Source: CAZMGT01 sp964565895 (GTDB lineage Bacteria > Armatimonadota > Zipacnadia > UBA1398 > CAZMGT01). From it: a DNA stretch of 23,498 bases. Location: positions 1 through 23,498 of the forward strand of contig CAZMGT010000056.1 in NCBI GenBank assembly GCA_964565895.1. Reading direction: 5' to 3'. The position numbers and the translations under genes are program-made. Numbering within the stretch: the first letter of the stretch is position 1; the number at the start of each line of letters is the position of its first letter. This document shows positions 22,891 through 23,498 of the stretch, one piece after another. Below the pieces are notes generated by a model, which ran no database searches, was not told the DNA's origin, and saw only the letters and a list, made by a program, of their open reading frames with translations.

Positions 22891-23498
22891 AAATCGTCGT
22901 CGCCCCGGATTCGTTTAAGGGGAGCCTGAGCGCGGGCGAGGTGTGCCAAAGGATCCGCGCGGGGCTCGCTGCGCAGTGGCCCGCGGCGCAGTTTGACCTT
23001 GTCCCCATGGCCGACGGCGGAGAGGGGACGGTGCGCGCGCTCGTTGCCGCCACGGGCGGGGAAGTGCTCCGGCGGAGGGTGTGCGGCCCCCTGGGCGAGC
23101 CGGTGGAGGCGGAGTTTGGCGTGCTTGGCGACGGGGAGACGGGCGTGGTGGAGATGGCCGCGGCCTCGGGCTTGCCCCTTGTTCCCCCGGAGAAGCGAAA
23201 CCCCATGCTCACCACGACCTATGGCACGGGGGAGCTTATCGCGGCGTGCCTGGAGCGCGGGTGCAGGAAGATTATCGTGGGCATTGGGGGGAGCGCGACG
23301 AACGACGCGGGCGCGGGCGCGGCGCAGGCGCTGGGCGTGCGGGTGCTCGACGGCGAGGGGCGGGAGCTTGGCTGGGGCGGGGCGGCGCTCGCTAAGCTGG
23401 CGCGCATCGACCTGGGCGCGGTCCACCCGCGGGCGCGCGAGGCGGAGATCGTTGTCGCCTGCGACGTGGACAACCCGCTGTGTGGCGAGCGGGGAGCG
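22887..23498 (+). CDS. Glycerate 2-kinase (GlxK/GarK family), cut by right edge
   Basis: 204 residues are visible from the ATG at 22887, with no stop before the edge; full-length members have about 370-390. MKIVVAPDSFKGSLSAGEV is the characteristic opening. MADGGEGTV lies at 41-49, and AAASGLPLVPPEKRNPMLTTTYGTGELI and GIGGSATNDAGAGAAQALG (from about 132) follow. All match glycerate kinase type 1, which phosphorylates D-glycerate with ATP, usually to 2-phosphoglycerate. The start codon overlaps the comEB stop (ATGA), suggesting coupled translation, although the two reactions are not in one pathway. Confidence 0.93.
   Translation, partial: MKIVVAPDSFKGSLSAGEVCQRIRAGLAAQWPAAQFDLVPMADGGEGTVRALVAATGGEVLRRRVCGPLGEPVEAEFGVLGDGETGVVEMAAASGLPLVPPEKRNPMLTTTYGTGELIAACLERGCRKIIVGIGGSATNDAGAGAAQALGVRVLDGEGRELGWGGAALAKLARIDLGAVHPRAREAEIVVACDVDNPLCGERGA

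Noticed and set aside
1..23498. CRISPR array, tRNA genes, rRNA, transposase or phage genes
   Set aside because: I found no regular repeat-spacer pattern, no T-loop type sequence in a cloverleaf context, and no mobile-element protein motif in any frame with coding character.

Overview
This is a GC-rich bacterial chromosome fragment with dense coding and no recognisable insertion sequence, phage gene, CRISPR array, tRNA or rRNA. The gene order ffh-rpsP-kphA-ylqD-rimM-trmD-rplS is the one known from Bacillus and relatives. YlqD-type proteins are mainly known from Firmicutes and some neighbouring Terrabacteria. With the high GC, frequent GTG and TTG starts, and large secreted glycoside hydrolases, this suggests an Armatimonadota-like or other uncultured Terrabacteria lineage. 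That placement is an inference; no marker here settles it.

Left part (1-8233, mostly minus strand). A likely operon runs leftward: a thymidylate kinase with an unusual P-loop, a fusion protein with two metallo-beta-lactamase folds, and a secreted GH116-like glycoside hydrolase cut by the left edge. A small two-helix membrane protein on the plus strand follows. It converges on a very large secreted GH2-family protein (1343 aa) that carries a duplicated C-terminal sugar-binding-like module.

Centre (8234-14702, plus strand). A consensus sigma70-type promoter precedes ffh. A tightly packed housekeeping run follows: ffh, rpsP, kphA, ylqD, rimM, trmD, rplS, lepB, rnhB, yraN. It covers protein targeting and export (Ffh, LepB), ribosome proteins and maturation (S16, L19, RimM), tRNA methylation (TrmD) and RNA/DNA housekeeping (RnhB, YraN). 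Six real starts in the central and right parts are GTG or TTG, and Shine-Dalgarno placement fixes several of them.

Right-centre (14703-20398). One envelope-related group holds a SPOR-like membrane protein and a small secreted TPR protein on the minus strand, divergent from a TolB-like/TPR secreted protein on the plus strand. A second minus-strand pair holds a polysaccharide deacetylase and a GT-B glycosyltransferase, suggesting cell-surface polysaccharide work.

Right end (20399-23498, plus strand). A promoter drives argS, followed closely by a dCMP deaminase gene that overlaps a glycerate kinase gene cut by the right edge.

I do not see a clear new multi-gene system. The most unusual items are the double metallo-beta-lactamase fusion next to the GH116-like enzyme, the thymidylate kinase lacking the Walker A lysine, and the GH2 protein with duplicated terminal modules. 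Several small intergenic repeats and hairpins are recorded separately.
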